Source: Sporosarcina sp. ANT_H38 (lineage in GTDB: Bacteria; Bacillota; Bacilli; Bacillales_A; Planococcaceae). Taken from it: a stretch of 64,000 nucleotides of DNA. Location: positions 186,001 through 250,000 of the forward strand of contig NZ_VOBC01000004.1 in assembly GCF_008369195.1 (NCBI RefSeq). Reading direction: 5' to 3'. The notes under the pieces are model-generated. The model was not told where the DNA came from. It saw nothing but the letters and a program-made list of their open reading frames with translations, and did no database searches. Positions 52,517 through 62,047 of the stretch are shown one piece after another (the stretch's first letter is position 1; each line of letters opens with the position of its first letter). The position numbers were made by a program, and so were the translations under genes.

Positions 52517-54574
52517 ATGAAGAAGCCTACTATACTTCTCGTAACAAAAACCAACAAAGTATGTAAAACATTTGAAGAAAATCTTAGAATGTTTTTTAGT
52601 TCAAAAATTGATATTAATATATGTTATGAAACATCTCAATTAAATGAAAAGGTTATGCATAGCGCTGATTTAATTCTAGTAACGAGCCCTGCGCTTGAAA
52701 AAACGATTAGAGAATTAAATACAACCATACCTGTTATGGTTGCACGAAGGTCTATTCAAATAGAAAAGCTAGAACAACTCTTAGGCTTTCCTGCTAAAAC
52801 AAGAATTTTAATGGTTACTAACTCTATAGAAGTCGCTTTAGACTCTATTGATATTCTATATGCCTTTGGATTTGGGCATTTAACGTTAGTTCCTTTTGTT
52901 CCGGGTTTTACAGACATTGAACATGCAGAGCATCAAGACATAGCTATTACTTTCGGGCAACCCGAACTTGTACCAAAGCATATTAAAAGAATTATTAATT
53001 TAGAAAACCGACCAATTGATTTAACGACTATGCTTGATATTGCCCGTCTTTTAAATCTTTCTTTAGAAAAAGCACACTTTTATACGGCAGGATTTTTTAG
53101 AGATTTTGTGAAAATGGGCAGAAATTTATCATTATCAATCCAAAATGAAAAACAATTAACGCAAAAATTAGATTCTGTTTTAAACGCAGTCCATGAAGGG
53201 ATTATAGGGCTAGATGAAAAAGGGAACATTACACTGATAAATGAAGATGCATATCAAATCTTACAACTTCCTTCTTTATCTTTTATCGGAAAGAATTATA
53301 GCGAAATTCTACCTGCTTTCCAGATCCATGAGACATTTGTGGATCAAAAAGAACAACTGGATACCTTACTTCAACTAAACAATCGCTCATTGTTGGTATC
53401 TAAAGTTCCCTTAACATTAAACAAACAATTAGTAGGTCTTGTCATTACTTTTCAAGATGTTACAAGAGTTGAAAAAATGGAGCAAGAAATTAGACGAAAA
53501 AGTACAGAGTTAGGTTTAACAACAAAATATTCATTTGATTCTATTATTGGAAAAAGTCCTCTGATTGTATCAGCAAAACAGAAAGCAGTTCGATTGGCTA
53601 AAAGTGATTATACAGTGTTAATTACAGGAGAGAATGGTACGGGCAAAGAAGTCTTTGCACAAGCTATACATACTAGTTCAGAAAGAAAAGACGGCCCATT
53701 TGTAGCTGTTAATTTTGCAGGACTAACCGAAACGTTAATAAAAAGTGAACTATTTGGATATGAAGGTGGGGCATTTACAGGCGCTAGAAAGGAAGGGAAA
53801 ATGGGTTTATTCGAACTAGCCCATAATGGAACTATTTTTATGGATGAAATCGGGGATGCCTCATTAAGTATTCAAGCCTCCCTTCTACGAGTCCTTCAAG
53901 AACGTCAAGTCATGCGTGTAGGTGGCAACAAAATCATACCGATAAATGTACGAGTTATTGCAGCTACCAATAAAAACTTATATCAAATGATGCAAGAAGG
54001 TACATTTCGCGAAGATTTATATTATCGCCTAAATGTTTTACCACTACAGATCCCTTCACTTAGAGAAAGAAAACAGGATTTATTTATACTGATAGATTCC
54101 TTATTAAAGTTGAATAAAAGCAATTTAATTTTTGAAACAGATATAAAAAACCTCTTACTAAACTATAATTGGCCAGGTAATATCCGAGAACTTGAAAGCT
54201 TCATTCACTATTTAATGGTCATCGTTGAAGGGAATGTGGTTACTGAAAATCATATACCCAATCAGATTTTACTATCACAAAAGAAAGGTAATTCATTATC
54301 GGAAATTGAAGAGACACTTCTATATTTAAAAACAGGAAATTTTATAGAAGACTACAAATCCATATTACAAATACTTTGGATTTGTAAAAAGAGAGAACAG
54401 AGTGTAGGGAGAGGTGTCATACAAGAAATGCTCCCTTATTTTTTAACGGATTCACAGTTGAGACATCGATTATCGATATTAAATAAAGCTAAATGTATTA
54501 AAGTTGGCATAAAAAAACAAGGGACAGAGATGACTGAACTGGGTGTGGAAATATTTAATAGATTAAATGTGTAA
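52517..54574 (+). CDS. Sigma-54-dependent transcriptional activator, PrpR-type sensor
   Basis: The 685-aa protein has an N-terminal PrpR_N-like sensor (about 1-185), a PAS domain (about 215-325: SVLNAVHEGIIGLDEKGNIT), and an AAA+ domain with Walker A ITGENGTGKEVFA, the sigma-54 contact loop GAFTGA, Walker B GTIFMDEIGD and R-finger FREDLYYRLNVLP. The C-terminus has a winged-helix-like segment (LRHRLSILNKAKCIKVGI) and no Fis helix-turn-helix. It should switch on the transporter-peptidase pair from the -24/-12 promoter at 54854. GGAGG precedes ATG 52517. Confidence 0.9.
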   Translation: MKKPTILLVTKTNKVCKTFEENLRMFFSSKIDINICYETSQLNEKVMHSADLILVTSPALEKTIRELNTTIPVMVARRSIQIEKLEQLLGFPAKTRILMVTNSIEVALDSIDILYAFGFGHLTLVPFVPGFTDIEHAEHQDIAITFGQPELVPKHIKRIINLENRPIDLTTMLDIARLLNLSLEKAHFYTAGFFRDFVKMGRNLSLSIQNEKQLTQKLDSVLNAVHEGIIGLDEKGNITLINEDAYQILQLPSLSFIGKNYSEILPAFQIHETFVDQKEQLDTLLQLNNRSLLVSKVPLTLNKQLVGLVITFQDVTRVEKMEQEIRRKSTELGLTTKYSFDSIIGKSPLIVSAKQKAVRLAKSDYTVLITGENGTGKEVFAQAIHTSSERKDGPFVAVNFAGLTETLIKSELFGYEGGAFTGARKEGKMGLFELAHNGTIFMDEIGDASLSIQASLLRVLQERQVMRVGGNKIIPINVRVIAATNKNLYQMMQEGTFREDLYYRLNVLPLQIPSLRERKQDLFILIDSLLKLNKSNLIFETDIKNLLLNYNWPGNIRELESFIHYLMVIVEGNVVTENHIPNQILLSQKKGNSLSEIEETLLYLKTGNFIEDYKSILQILWICKKREQSVGRGVIQEMLPYFLTDSQLRHRLSILNKAKCIKVGIKKQGTEMTELGVEIFNRLNV

Positions 54575-54593
54575 ATGGTGGATTTACTGGTAT

Positions 54594-54636
54594 CCCTAAT
54601 TGTTAGACATCATCTAACAATTGGGGTGCTTTTTTA
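54594..54636 (+). terminator. Terminator of the sigma-54 activator gene
   Basis: Arms CCCTAATTGTTAGA and TCTAACAATTGGGG with a 5-nt loop and a run of seven T. Confidence 0.85.
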
Positions 54637-54779
54637 ATCGTATATTTATTGCCGAAGAGAAAAAGGCAGAATACGTATGATTTTTCATCGCATTAAGCGG
54701 AATATGACGAAAAAATTCCTGTATTTGGCTAATCGACAACCATCGTGTTTTTTTAGGTTGTTTTTTCGGTTAGTTAATA

Positions 54780-54800
54780 ACCTATAAATAGACCTATAAA
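54780..54800 (+). promoter_or_regulatory. Candidate activator-binding repeats
   Basis: ACCTATAAA occurs twice at 12-bp spacing (54780 and 54792), about 60 bp upstream of the sigma-54 promoter. It is the only obvious repeat in the gap and may be the activator site. Confidence 0.3.
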
Positions 54801-54853
54801 CACTAATTTATAATATAAACTCTTCTAAATAAGCTATTTACTATCCTGAAAAG

Positions 54854-54870
54854 TTGGCATGATTCTTGCA
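54854..54870 (+). promoter_or_regulatory. Sigma-54 (-24/-12) promoter
   Basis: TTGGCATGATTCTTGCA matches the TGGCAc-N5-TTGCa consensus with correct GG-to-GC spacing. It lies 94 nt before the transporter start. Confidence 0.85.
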
Positions 54871-54963
54871 ATATGTTTAGTTGAGAGTTTTCGTATTACT
54901 AAGTTAACTTTAGGAAATAAGCGTGATCTCATCATTATATTGTAATTTAAAGGGGGCATTAAT

Positions 54964-56373
54964 TTGGAACAGAAAAAGAAGAAAAAAGGTTTTCCGATGC
55001 CAGATGCATTTATCATCATTTTTGGCATTATAGTATTATCGGCAATTGCAACATATCTTGTACCATCAGGGTCCTTTGAAAGAAAAGATGTTGATGGTAG
55101 GCAAGTCGTTATTGATGGTACATATGCTACTACAGAAGCTACCCCATCCTCCGTAATGGATATCTTTGTTGCAATTCATCAAGGGATGACAGATAGTGCA
55201 GATTTGATCTTCATGGTACTTATTGTCGGTGGAATTGTTGCTATATTTGAACACACTGGAGCCATCAACACAGGTATAAATGCAATGATTCAGAAAGCAA
55301 ATGGCAGAAGATATCCACTTATAATTACTTTCATTGTACTATTTGCTTGTATGGATATGGCGGGGTTAAGTGGTAATGCTGTTATTGCCTTTATTCCGAT
55401 TGGGATTATTCTCGCAAAAGCATTGAAACTTGATCCAATCGTTGGTGTGGCAATGATTTATTTAGGTCAATATGTAGGGGTAGCTACTGGTACGTTTGAT
55501 CCCGTGATAACTGGATTGGCACAAAAGATTGCTGAACTCCCATTATTCTCCGGTGCAGGTCTTCGATTTGCAGCATTTATATCTTTGCTTATTGTTACAA
55601 TCATTTATATTTGTCTCTATGTAAGAAAAATCAGCAAAGATCCATCAAAAGGTTTAATGGGAATTACGCCGTTTGCTGATGACGCTGATGGTATTGATGA
55701 AAAAGCAGAAGAATATGGACCATTTACCGGTAGACATAAATTAGTCTTACTAACATTCGCCGTATTCATCGGAATATTCCTTTATGGTGTATTTAATTTT
55801 GAATGGGGTATCGGTGAACTGTCTGCTATTTTCCTTATGATGGGGATTGTCGCAGCATTCATTGGAGGAATTAATGCAAATGACTTTATTCAGGTATTTA
55901 TTAAAGGAGCTCAAGGCATCATTTACGGGGCCTTGGTTATCGGTTTAGCAAGAGCTGCAGTTATTTTACTTGAAAATGGTAATGTATTAGATACCATTGT
56001 AAATTCCGCGTTTGCACCGTTGAGTAATTTGCCAACGATAGTGGGAGCTGAAGCAATATTTTTGTTTAATTTATTCTTTAATTTACTTGTAACTTCTGGC
56101 ACAGGTCAAGCAGCTATTGTAATGCCTTTTATTGTTCCGTTGGTGGACATGCTAGACATCACTAGGCAAACAGGGGTACTTGCTTTCAAACTGGGAGATG
56201 GTATTACCAATATGATTACACCAACATCTGGCGTATTAATGGCGGTACTCGCAGTTGGGAAAATTCCATATTTGAAATGGGTTAAGTTTATATTTCCACT
56301 CGTAATTCTATGGTCCATTGTTGCCATGATTTTAATAGCAATCGCTGTGCTCATTGATTACGGACCATTTTAA
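54964..56373 (+). CDS. YfcC/ArcD-family transporter
   Basis: The 469-aa membrane protein has about twelve helices and starts KKKGFPMPDAFIIIFGI. ATYLVPSGSFER, FACMDMAGLSGNAVIAFIPI and FNLLVTSGTGQAAIVMPFIV are typical of the C4-dicarboxylate/arginine-type anaerobic carrier family. The substrate is likely an amino-acid derivative or peptide processed by the next gene. TTG start behind AAAGGGGG. Driven by the sigma-54 promoter. Confidence 0.88.
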   Translation: MEQKKKKKGFPMPDAFIIIFGIIVLSAIATYLVPSGSFERKDVDGRQVVIDGTYATTEATPSSVMDIFVAIHQGMTDSADLIFMVLIVGGIVAIFEHTGAINTGINAMIQKANGRRYPLIITFIVLFACMDMAGLSGNAVIAFIPIGIILAKALKLDPIVGVAMIYLGQYVGVATGTFDPVITGLAQKIAELPLFSGAGLRFAAFISLLIVTIIYICLYVRKISKDPSKGLMGITPFADDADGIDEKAEEYGPFTGRHKLVLLTFAVFIGIFLYGVFNFEWGIGELSAIFLMMGIVAAFIGGINANDFIQVFIKGAQGIIYGALVIGLARAAVILLENGNVLDTIVNSAFAPLSNLPTIVGAEAIFLFNLFFNLLVTSGTGQAAIVMPFIVPLVDMLDITRQTGVLAFKLGDGITNMITPTSGVLMAVLAVGKIPYLKWVKFIFPLVILWSIVAMILIAIAVLIDYGPF

Positions 56374-56390
56374 ATTAAAGGAGGGTAATT

Positions 56391-57515
56391 ATGGATCAAA
56401 TAATAAAATATATGCTAGAAAATAAAGAACATATACTTGGAGACATTCAATACTTAGTAGAGAGCGATTCTCCATCAAATAATAAGCAATTAGCAGATAT
56501 TTGCAATCAAAAAATCCAAAATTTATTCCATCGCTATTTTGGCTACAAAGCCGAAGAAATCGAGCAAGAGAATTATGGAAATCATCTTCGTTTTGAATTT
56601 GGTAAAGGCGAAGAAACAATTTTACTGTTATCGCACTATGATACCGTTTGGAACGAGGGAGATTTGTCGTTTAAAGTAGAGGGAGACAAAGTCTTTGGAC
56701 CGGGAATTCTTGATATGAAGGGTGGACTCGTCCAAGCCATTTGGGCTTTGAAAGCGCTTCAAGATTTACAGATCCCACTAACGAAAAAAGTGGTATTTCT
56801 GTGTACAAGTGATGAAGAGATTGGTAGCCCTTCTTCCAAGGGAATTATAGAAAAAGAAGCAAAGAATAGTGACTTTGCTTTAGTCACAGAACCCCCAGCA
56901 GAAGAATCAGGAGCATTGAAAACGGGTAGAAAAGGCACATCCAGATACTATGTTCATATTGAAGGCAAAGCTGCTCATGCCGGGAATAATCATGAGGATG
57001 GGATTAATGCGATTAAGGAAGCAGCCCACCAAATTGTTTATTTAGAATCTCTCACTGATTATGATACTGGCACGACTATTAACGTAGGCTCTATAGTAGG
57101 TGGCGGAAAACTAAACGTTGTAGCAGATTCATCAACGTTTGGTATTGATGTACGTGTAAAATCTCGAGAAGAACAGCAGCGAGTAGATCGAATTATAAAG
57201 GAATTAAAACCTAATTCAGAAGGAATTAGGCTTAAGGTAAGAGGTGGCATTAACCGACCGCCTATGAACCGTAATGATAAAACAGGTGAGCTATTTACGA
57301 TTGCGAAAAAAGTCGCAAAGGATTTAGGCATGGATTTAGAAGAAGCGTATGTAGGCGGTGGCAGTGATGGTAATTTCACCGCTAACATAGGAGTGCCGAC
57401 ATTAGATGGTCTGGGCGCTGCAGGTAAAGGCATCCACGCTAGAAACGAGCATATAGTAGCAAGTGAAATTCCAAACCGCACAGCACTGTTGTGTAAATTA
57501 ATTGGTTCTTTATAG
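56391..57515 (+). CDS. M20-family metallopeptidase (carboxypeptidase G2-like)
   Basis: The 374-aa enzyme has the first metal motif LLLSHYDTVW, then GPGILDMKGGLVQAIWAL (bridging Asp), TSDEEIGS (catalytic Glu pair), the dimerisation domain GTSRYYVHIEGKAAHAGN, and a final GIHARNEHI. The ligand set is complete. It would cleave an amide or peptide bond of the compound imported by the transporter 17 nt upstream. AAAGGAGGGTAATTATG is the start. Confidence 0.9.
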   Translation: MDQIIKYMLENKEHILGDIQYLVESDSPSNNKQLADICNQKIQNLFHRYFGYKAEEIEQENYGNHLRFEFGKGEETILLLSHYDTVWNEGDLSFKVEGDKVFGPGILDMKGGLVQAIWALKALQDLQIPLTKKVVFLCTSDEEIGSPSSKGIIEKEAKNSDFALVTEPPAEESGALKTGRKGTSRYYVHIEGKAAHAGNNHEDGINAIKEAAHQIVYLESLTDYDTGTTINVGSIVGGGKLNVVADSSTFGIDVRVKSREEQQRVDRIIKELKPNSEGIRLKVRGGINRPPMNRNDKTGELFTIAKKVAKDLGMDLEEAYVGGGSDGNFTANIGVPTLDGLGAAGKGIHARNEHIVASEIPNRTALLCKLIGSL

Positions 57516-57581
57516 AATAGACTAAATGCTTTAGTTCAACATATTTGAGTCAATTTCATAATTGAGGAATCAGCAAGAAAT

Positions 57582-57631
57582 AAAAACAGCCGTCTATTCG
57601 ATTTAAAAAATCGTAATAGACGGCTGTTTTT
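57582..57631. terminator. Bidirectional terminator between convergent operons
   Basis: Arms of 23 bases (AAAAACAGCCGTCTATTCGA.. and near-complement) with A and T runs on both sides. Confidence 0.88.
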
Positions 57632-57649
57632 ATAATTCGGTCTTACGGT

Positions 57650-58336
57650 TCAGTCCCGCATCTCAAGATAAGATAGAGATACTTTCAGATTCGCATTACG
57701 TACACGGATTTCATTCAGCAAGTCCTGATCTTTTGTATCGTTCTTGCTTCGGATGGCAAATGTATAGAGAATCATCGTCCCCAAGTTCGTTGTTTCAACT
57801 TGTCGAAGTTGGAAGTAGTCGGTTTTTTCACTCAAGATATCATCGAATAAATTTTCGTGATTTAGGTTTTCAGGGACAGTTACTTTAAGGATTTGCGTAT
57901 CTTTCCCCTTGCCATAGTCCACTTTGAACAGAATATAGAAAATCAGACTGGCGAATAACGTCAATGCAATGGCCAGAGGGAATTGAAACAGTCCCGCTGT
58001 CATCCCGACACATAATCCAAAAAAGATGTAGGCGATATCCTTCGCGTTCGTCACGGCACTTCGGAAGCGGATGAGCGAGAATACGGCAAATAAACCAAAC
58101 GCTACACCGGCATTTCCGCTTACTACGTTCATGACAACCGACACGACAACACTCATCATAATGATTGTATGAACGAACGCTTGTGAATAGCGCTCTCCTG
58201 TAAATGTAATTTGATAAACTTTCGTAATGATAAAACTTAGAACCGCAGCAAGTGCCATCGCGGTAATACTCATCCACATAGTCGGAGTGGCTCCATCCAA
58301 TCCATTAGTTGAAAACAAGTTCGTGATCTGATCCAT
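57650..58336 (-). CDS. DUF4956 membrane protein
   Basis: The 228-aa protein has four to five helices in the first 145 residues (ITAMALAAVLSFIITKVYQI.., FGLFAVFSLIRFRSAVTNAKDIAYIFFG) and a cytoplasmic C-terminal domain of alternating strands. The RFRS..KDIAY segment is characteristic of DUF4956. It overlaps the polyphosphate-polymerase-like gene by 32 nt, so the two act together. AGGAGGAATAGAAAATG is the start. Confidence 0.82.
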   Translation of the reverse strand: MDQITNLFSTNGLDGATPTMWMSITAMALAAVLSFIITKVYQITFTGERYSQAFVHTIIMMSVVVSVVMNVVSGNAGVAFGLFAVFSLIRFRSAVTNAKDIAYIFFGLCVGMTAGLFQFPLAIALTLFASLIFYILFKVDYGKGKDTQILKVTVPENLNHENLFDDILSEKTDYFQLRQVETTNLGTMILYTFAIRSKNDTKDQDLLNEIRVRNANLKVSLSYLEMRD

Positions 58337-59114
58337 TTTCTATTCCTCCTGTTAGTCGTTCTTCCAATTCATTTGGTTCAAAATAGCCTGCCTGCGGTAA
58401 TACATCTCCACTCAGCAGTTCCATACTGGTACAAAACTTTGAAGCACTGCGCTGCTCACACTGAAGCCCCTGTAAAATACGAGCTAGCCAAAGCGGCACA
58501 CTGTGATCGACTTTCACTTCTAGCACGACGAGATCTGGATCGATGAAATGCTCTCCGTACGGACCATTCTCGATATGCAGATCTTCTTTACGGCAACGTA
58601 AGTCGAAATCGAAGGTGATACGCAGTTCTGAATCATGGATACCGTGCAATGCGTGACGGCTATACGATACGACCATTTCGGGACGTAACCGATAGAACTT
58701 ACGGAAGTAATCAATTTCCTTCATGACTTGTGAATTGGACGTTTTGTAGTGATCAAAACCCGCTTGACCGTCTTCTTCTAAATAGCGATACGCTTCCCCT
58801 AGCGGCAAAAGCATCCGTCTTTTATTGACGACTTGCTTATGTTTCTGCTTCACTTCAAAAAATGCCGTGCTAGTAAGATTTGCATCGTCGTATACGCGCA
58901 ATCGTAATTTCTGACGGTATTTTAGTTTGTTTTTAGTCTCAAAATAAATGCCTTTCTCCACATTGTCAAAGTACAGGCTAGTGACTGAATATTTTCCATC
59001 GACGCCATTCTTATCATTTCGCATCTCAGGTCCAATCCGTTCCACAAGTTCTTCGTATTGGCGGCGAGTGATTAAATACTTTTGCTCTTTCCGACTGAAG
59101 ATTTCGATCGCCAT
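58305..59114 (-). CDS. VTC-domain (polyphosphate polymerase-like) protein
   Basis: The 269-aa cytoplasmic protein has the triphosphate-tunnel residues of VTC domains: RKEQKYLITRRQYEEL, SLYFDNVEKGIYFET, YRQKLRLRVYDD, FFEVKQKHKQVVNKRR, and the closing DPDLVVLEVKVDHSVPLWL. The Arg/Lys/Glu sets fit nucleotide-phosphate binding. Eukaryotic VTC makes polyphosphate; in bacteria the role is mostly unproven. The start is ATG 59114 (AAAGGAG 9 nt upstream) or ATG 59120. Confidence 0.82.
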   Translation of the reverse strand: MAIEIFSRKEQKYLITRRQYEELVERIGPEMRNDKNGVDGKYSVTSLYFDNVEKGIYFETKNKLKYRQKLRLRVYDDANLTSTAFFEVKQKHKQVVNKRRMLLPLGEAYRYLEEDGQAGFDHYKTSNSQVMKEIDYFRKFYRLRPEMVVSYSRHALHGIHDSELRITFDFDLRCRKEDLHIENGPYGEHFIDPDLVVLEVKVDHSVPLWLARILQGLQCEQRSASKFCTSMELLSGDVLPQAGYFEPNELEERLTGGIENGSDHELVFN

Positions 59115-59203
59115 ATCCATCTACTCCTTTTAGCTGTCGCTCTATGAACTAAATACTAAAAGACGAACCTTAAACAAACCTTAAAACAATTTGTCCCGCA
59201 TTA

Positions 59204-59334
59204 ACGGGCAGTAAGACCCCCACTTCAATTCTTCAAGGACACGAGAATAATAAGTAGGGGATCAACTGCCCGTAAAAAAGCCCGAATGGTTAAACTAACA
59301 ATCAGTGAGGGACGAAGTAACCCCCCTCTGATTG
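59204..59334 (+). other. Structured intergenic element (possible RNA)
   Basis: Two adjacent strong hairpins. The first nests ACGGGCAGT (59204-59212) with ACTGCCCGT (59265-59273) and CCCCCACTT (59217-59225) with AAGTAGGGG (59252-59260). The second pairs CAATCA..GAGGG with CCCTC..TGATTG (59299-59334). A clean terminator follows at 59475, so a 270-300 nt transcript on the + strand is possible. I cannot name a family. The other bases to 59700 hold nothing clear. Confidence 0.45.
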
Positions 59335-59474
59335 AAGATTAACTTTATCAACACAAAAAAAGAGATCACGAAGACTAACGGACTCTCTGTTTGGGGATAA
59401 AATAAACAAATAATAGTCGAAATCGAGTCCATTCCAGAAGGTATAGAGTAAGAAAAATATCAAAAAAGACATTT

Positions 59475-59503
59475 AAAAAGAGCACCAAAAGGGTGCTCTT
59501 TTT
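59475..59503 (+). terminator. Rho-independent terminator without an obvious gene
   Basis: GAGCACC/GGTGCTC stem, flanked by AAAAA and TTTTT. It may end the structured element transcript. Confidence 0.75.
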
Positions 59504-59700
59504 CGTGTTATTTTATAGTAAGTTATGAGTGGTATTTGACAACAGATTATATACTCTAACTATGAACATCCATTAGTTAGGTAATTCTTTTTGAAATTTC
59601 ATTTTCCACTTTTATTATTTACTCCCCGTCATAAGCGTTCTCAACATTTTCTTGTCACCAAAGTACTTTATTTCCTCTATTCCACCAGGTCGAAGAATCG

Positions 59701-60120
59701 CTACACCTGTGATTTCTGCATTAACTTTTTCTTTTCCGTTTTTTTATAGTCAATATAAGCGGTAAAGTAATAATTCGTTGGGGTATCTTTACTTTGCTCT
59801 ACGTCGATTTTACTTACGGTTGTTTGATGATCGTATTCGTTAGCCGTTATGTGGAACATTAAGATTTGATTTCTAGAAATAAGTTTTTTGTAACCACTTT
59901 CAGAGAAATATGGTCCGTAGTTATCCTTTAAATATGCGTCATACTCTTTACTGAATGGTATACTCCCCTGCTGACCTTCAATCCACTCGTACCATTCGTT
60001 TTGTGCTTGTATCGCTTCTTTATTCGGCGTATTCAATTCATACTTCAGAAAGGCTTGAATAAGTTCTATGTTTTTATCTTGTGGCTCTTCTTGAGTACAG
60101 CCCACAAGTAAGAGGCTCAT
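59701..60120 (-). CDS. Putative lipoprotein
   Basis: The 139-aa frame has a lipobox at SLLLVGC, then QEEPQDKNIELIQAFLKYEL and a secreted domain rich in Tyr and Lys. In-frame codons upstream (KTGVVISFVV) continue a signal peptide but no ATG, GTG or TTG is found there, although AAGGAAAG is present, so the true start may be lost and the gene may be non-functional. Family unknown. It stands alone. Confidence 0.55.
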   Translation of the reverse strand: MSLLLVGCTQEEPQDKNIELIQAFLKYELNTPNKEAIQAQNEWYEWIEGQQGSIPFSKEYDAYLKDNYGPYFSESGYKKLISRNQILMFHITANEYDHQTTVSKIDVEQSKDTPTNYYFTAYIDYKKTEKKKLMQKSQV

Positions 60121-60635
60121 AACAACAAAAGATATGACAACCCCAGTCTTTCCTTAAAAGTTCTTCTTTGTGAAGAAAGAACTGCGTTTCCAATGTGACT
60201 TATGAAACATAAATTACCCCTCCTCCCACTCCCCATTTTATCCCTATTCAATATACGGATAACTCACATGAAAGGTTTCGTTATGCTCACTATTTCATTT
60301 GTTTAAGTATACAGACCACATTACTCAGCATTACACATAAAGGAAATATATCAACTATTTTTCCGACTTAAATATATACTATCCTCTAATCCATTGGTGT
60401 TATTTCGTATGCCAGAATTAAAGAAAGGCTTTCATATCCATAAAAAGGACCTATTGTTGGTTTGGAATAAAGTTTGATTAAAAGTTGGTTACAAACATTA
60501 ATTCCACATATAGAAGAAACCCACCCGTTTTGAAAAAAGATTGATCAAAATAGGTGGGTTTGGTTTCAGTTAGTTATGAAAGTTTTATAAAAAAGATTGA
60601 TCAAAACCAATTAAGAACCTACGAAAATTTTGGTT

Positions 60636-60785
60636 TTATACTATTTGTTCTATAATAGGTAAATCATAAATTTTTGTAGAGGGTATAAGATATATCTGTT
60701 GTTCATCTATACCTACTTGTATTAACTTTTCTCTAAACTGCTCGATTTGATTTTCATCATAATAATAAATACGGCACATCCACAT
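60636..60785 (-). CDS. Possible small protein or gene remnant (about 49 aa)
   Basis: The frame reads CRIYYYDENQIEQFREKLIQ, VGIDEQQIYLIPSTKIYDLP and ends IIEQIV. Amino-acid use is protein-like. No good ribosome binding site is seen, so it may be the 3' end of a decayed gene. The surrounding gap 60121-61234 also has AAAAAAGATTGATCAAAA twice (60533 and 60589) and the GC-rich repeat below. Confidence 0.4.
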   Translation of the reverse strand: MWMCRIYYYDENQIEQFREKLIQVGIDEQQIYLIPSTKIYDLPIIEQIV

Positions 60786-60909
60786 TACTTAGAGAATGAC
60801 CTACTATTGTTACATTTCAATAGAATCGTAATTTAGTGAAAATAATTTATGCATTTATTTAAATCAATTTCATAATAGAACTATTAACCATGGAATCCGA
60901 ACAAGGTTG

Positions 60910-61115
60910 ATTTGCGCTTCAGGCGGACGCTTTCCGCGGGCACGGCTTCAGCCAATCGAACAGCACAGGGTTCGATTTGCCGTATTTCTGCGCGTACTTT
61001 GCGGAAATTAAGGCATCCTGCTCTCAACGCTACGCTTTTGTTCGCAAAAGCCGTTCTTTGTGACGGCTTTCGCTGGAGTCGCCGCCTTACGCTCCAATCA
61101 ACGAATGTAGTGTGC
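60910..61115 (-). repeat. GC-rich dispersed intergenic repeat, copy 1
   Basis: The reverse complement contains GAAGCCGTGCCCGCGGAAAG followed by CGTCCGCCTGAAGC, matching 63690-63733. The outer end CGACTCC..GGAGTCG region is also shared, but the middle differs and looks rearranged. It is inverted relative to copy 2, and the pair encloses the immunity-like genes. Confidence 0.75.
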
Positions 61116-61234
61116 AATATTAACGAATGATTAGAAGAGATGACCACATAATGTTCGTCTATATACTTGAAATAAGTAATTATAAAACTGACTCATTTAC
61201 ATCTTTTTTAGTTATTACATGAATGATAAATATT

Positions 61235-61984
61235 CTACTTTATAACACTCGTTTCCCAACCATCATATATACCTTCATACTTTTCAGCAATCGTAATCAA
61301 ATAATCTGTCACACTATTTATGATTGGCAATTCTACTGCTTCTGTATGATTGATTAGGCAAGTGTAATAGCCATCTTCATTTAATTCAAGAGAATCCATA
61401 TCTGGACTAAAACCTTCTTTTTTGACAGCTTTTAAAAACTTTTTCATCCCTTTAGTGTCTTTAAAGTAAAGGATATGAGTAATTTCTCTTGGCACTTCCG
61501 CTCGATCTCCATGTTCCTCTAGTTGACCTGTTAACCACTGATTACCGATATATTGCTGTTCATACTGATTTGGATATAATACATTAAAATAAAACTCCCA
61601 TGGCTCCTCTTCTTGCAATTCAATAATCTCAAAAGCATATTCTTTTTGCCCAAAAACCTCATCGCAATTGGAAATTAAAACATCCACGACATTTTGTTGT
61701 GCATAAAAAACATACTCTCTTACACCATTTGATGTAATTCGGCCTGGGGTGATGATAGAATGCTTTTCTAGCTTCTCATTGAGCTGCGCTTCTAGCTCAT
61801 CTAAAATTTGTGCTTCCTCAAAATACAGAAAACCGTTTATATCTGGATTTTTGTATGATAGTCTCACCACCATTGCAATTGGAAATTCTTTAACTTCAAT
61901 CTCCTCTGTTACTTCCATGTCTACTAAAATCGTAGCAGCATGTCCTTCAAATTCACTAAAATATATTTCCCAATTTTCCGACAC
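61235..61984 (-). CDS. DUF695 / RraB-like protein, immunity-type
   Basis: The 249-aa cytoplasmic acidic protein starts SENWEIYFSEFEGHAATILV, a DUF695 pattern. Its second half ends in FKDTKGMKKFLKAVKKEGF, LNEDGYYTCLINHTEAVELP and KYEGIYDGWETSVI, the RraB (RNase E inhibitor) pattern. Such fusions often occur as immunity genes. GTG 61984 follows GGAGGGGTTAAAC; the frame opens 13 codons earlier without a site. It is adjacent to two more immunity-like genes. Confidence 0.8.
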   Translation of the reverse strand: MSENWEIYFSEFEGHAATILVDMEVTEEIEVKEFPIAMVVRLSYKNPDINGFLYFEEAQILDELEAQLNEKLEKHSIITPGRITSNGVREYVFYAQQNVVDVLISNCDEVFGQKEYAFEIIELQEEEPWEFYFNVLYPNQYEQQYIGNQWLTGQLEEHGDRAEVPREITHILYFKDTKGMKKFLKAVKKEGFSPDMDSLELNEDGYYTCLINHTEAVELPIINSVTDYLITIAEKYEGIYDGWETSVIK

Positions 61985-62047
61985 GTTTAACCCCTCCACA
62001 CTGAAGTTGCCTTTTAAAAGCAAAAATTAAATATTAATTCTTTAAAT

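Noticed and set aside
60884-61147. Open frames on both strands in a GC-rich block
   Set aside because: The block is a dispersed repeat, and the frames arise from its composition.
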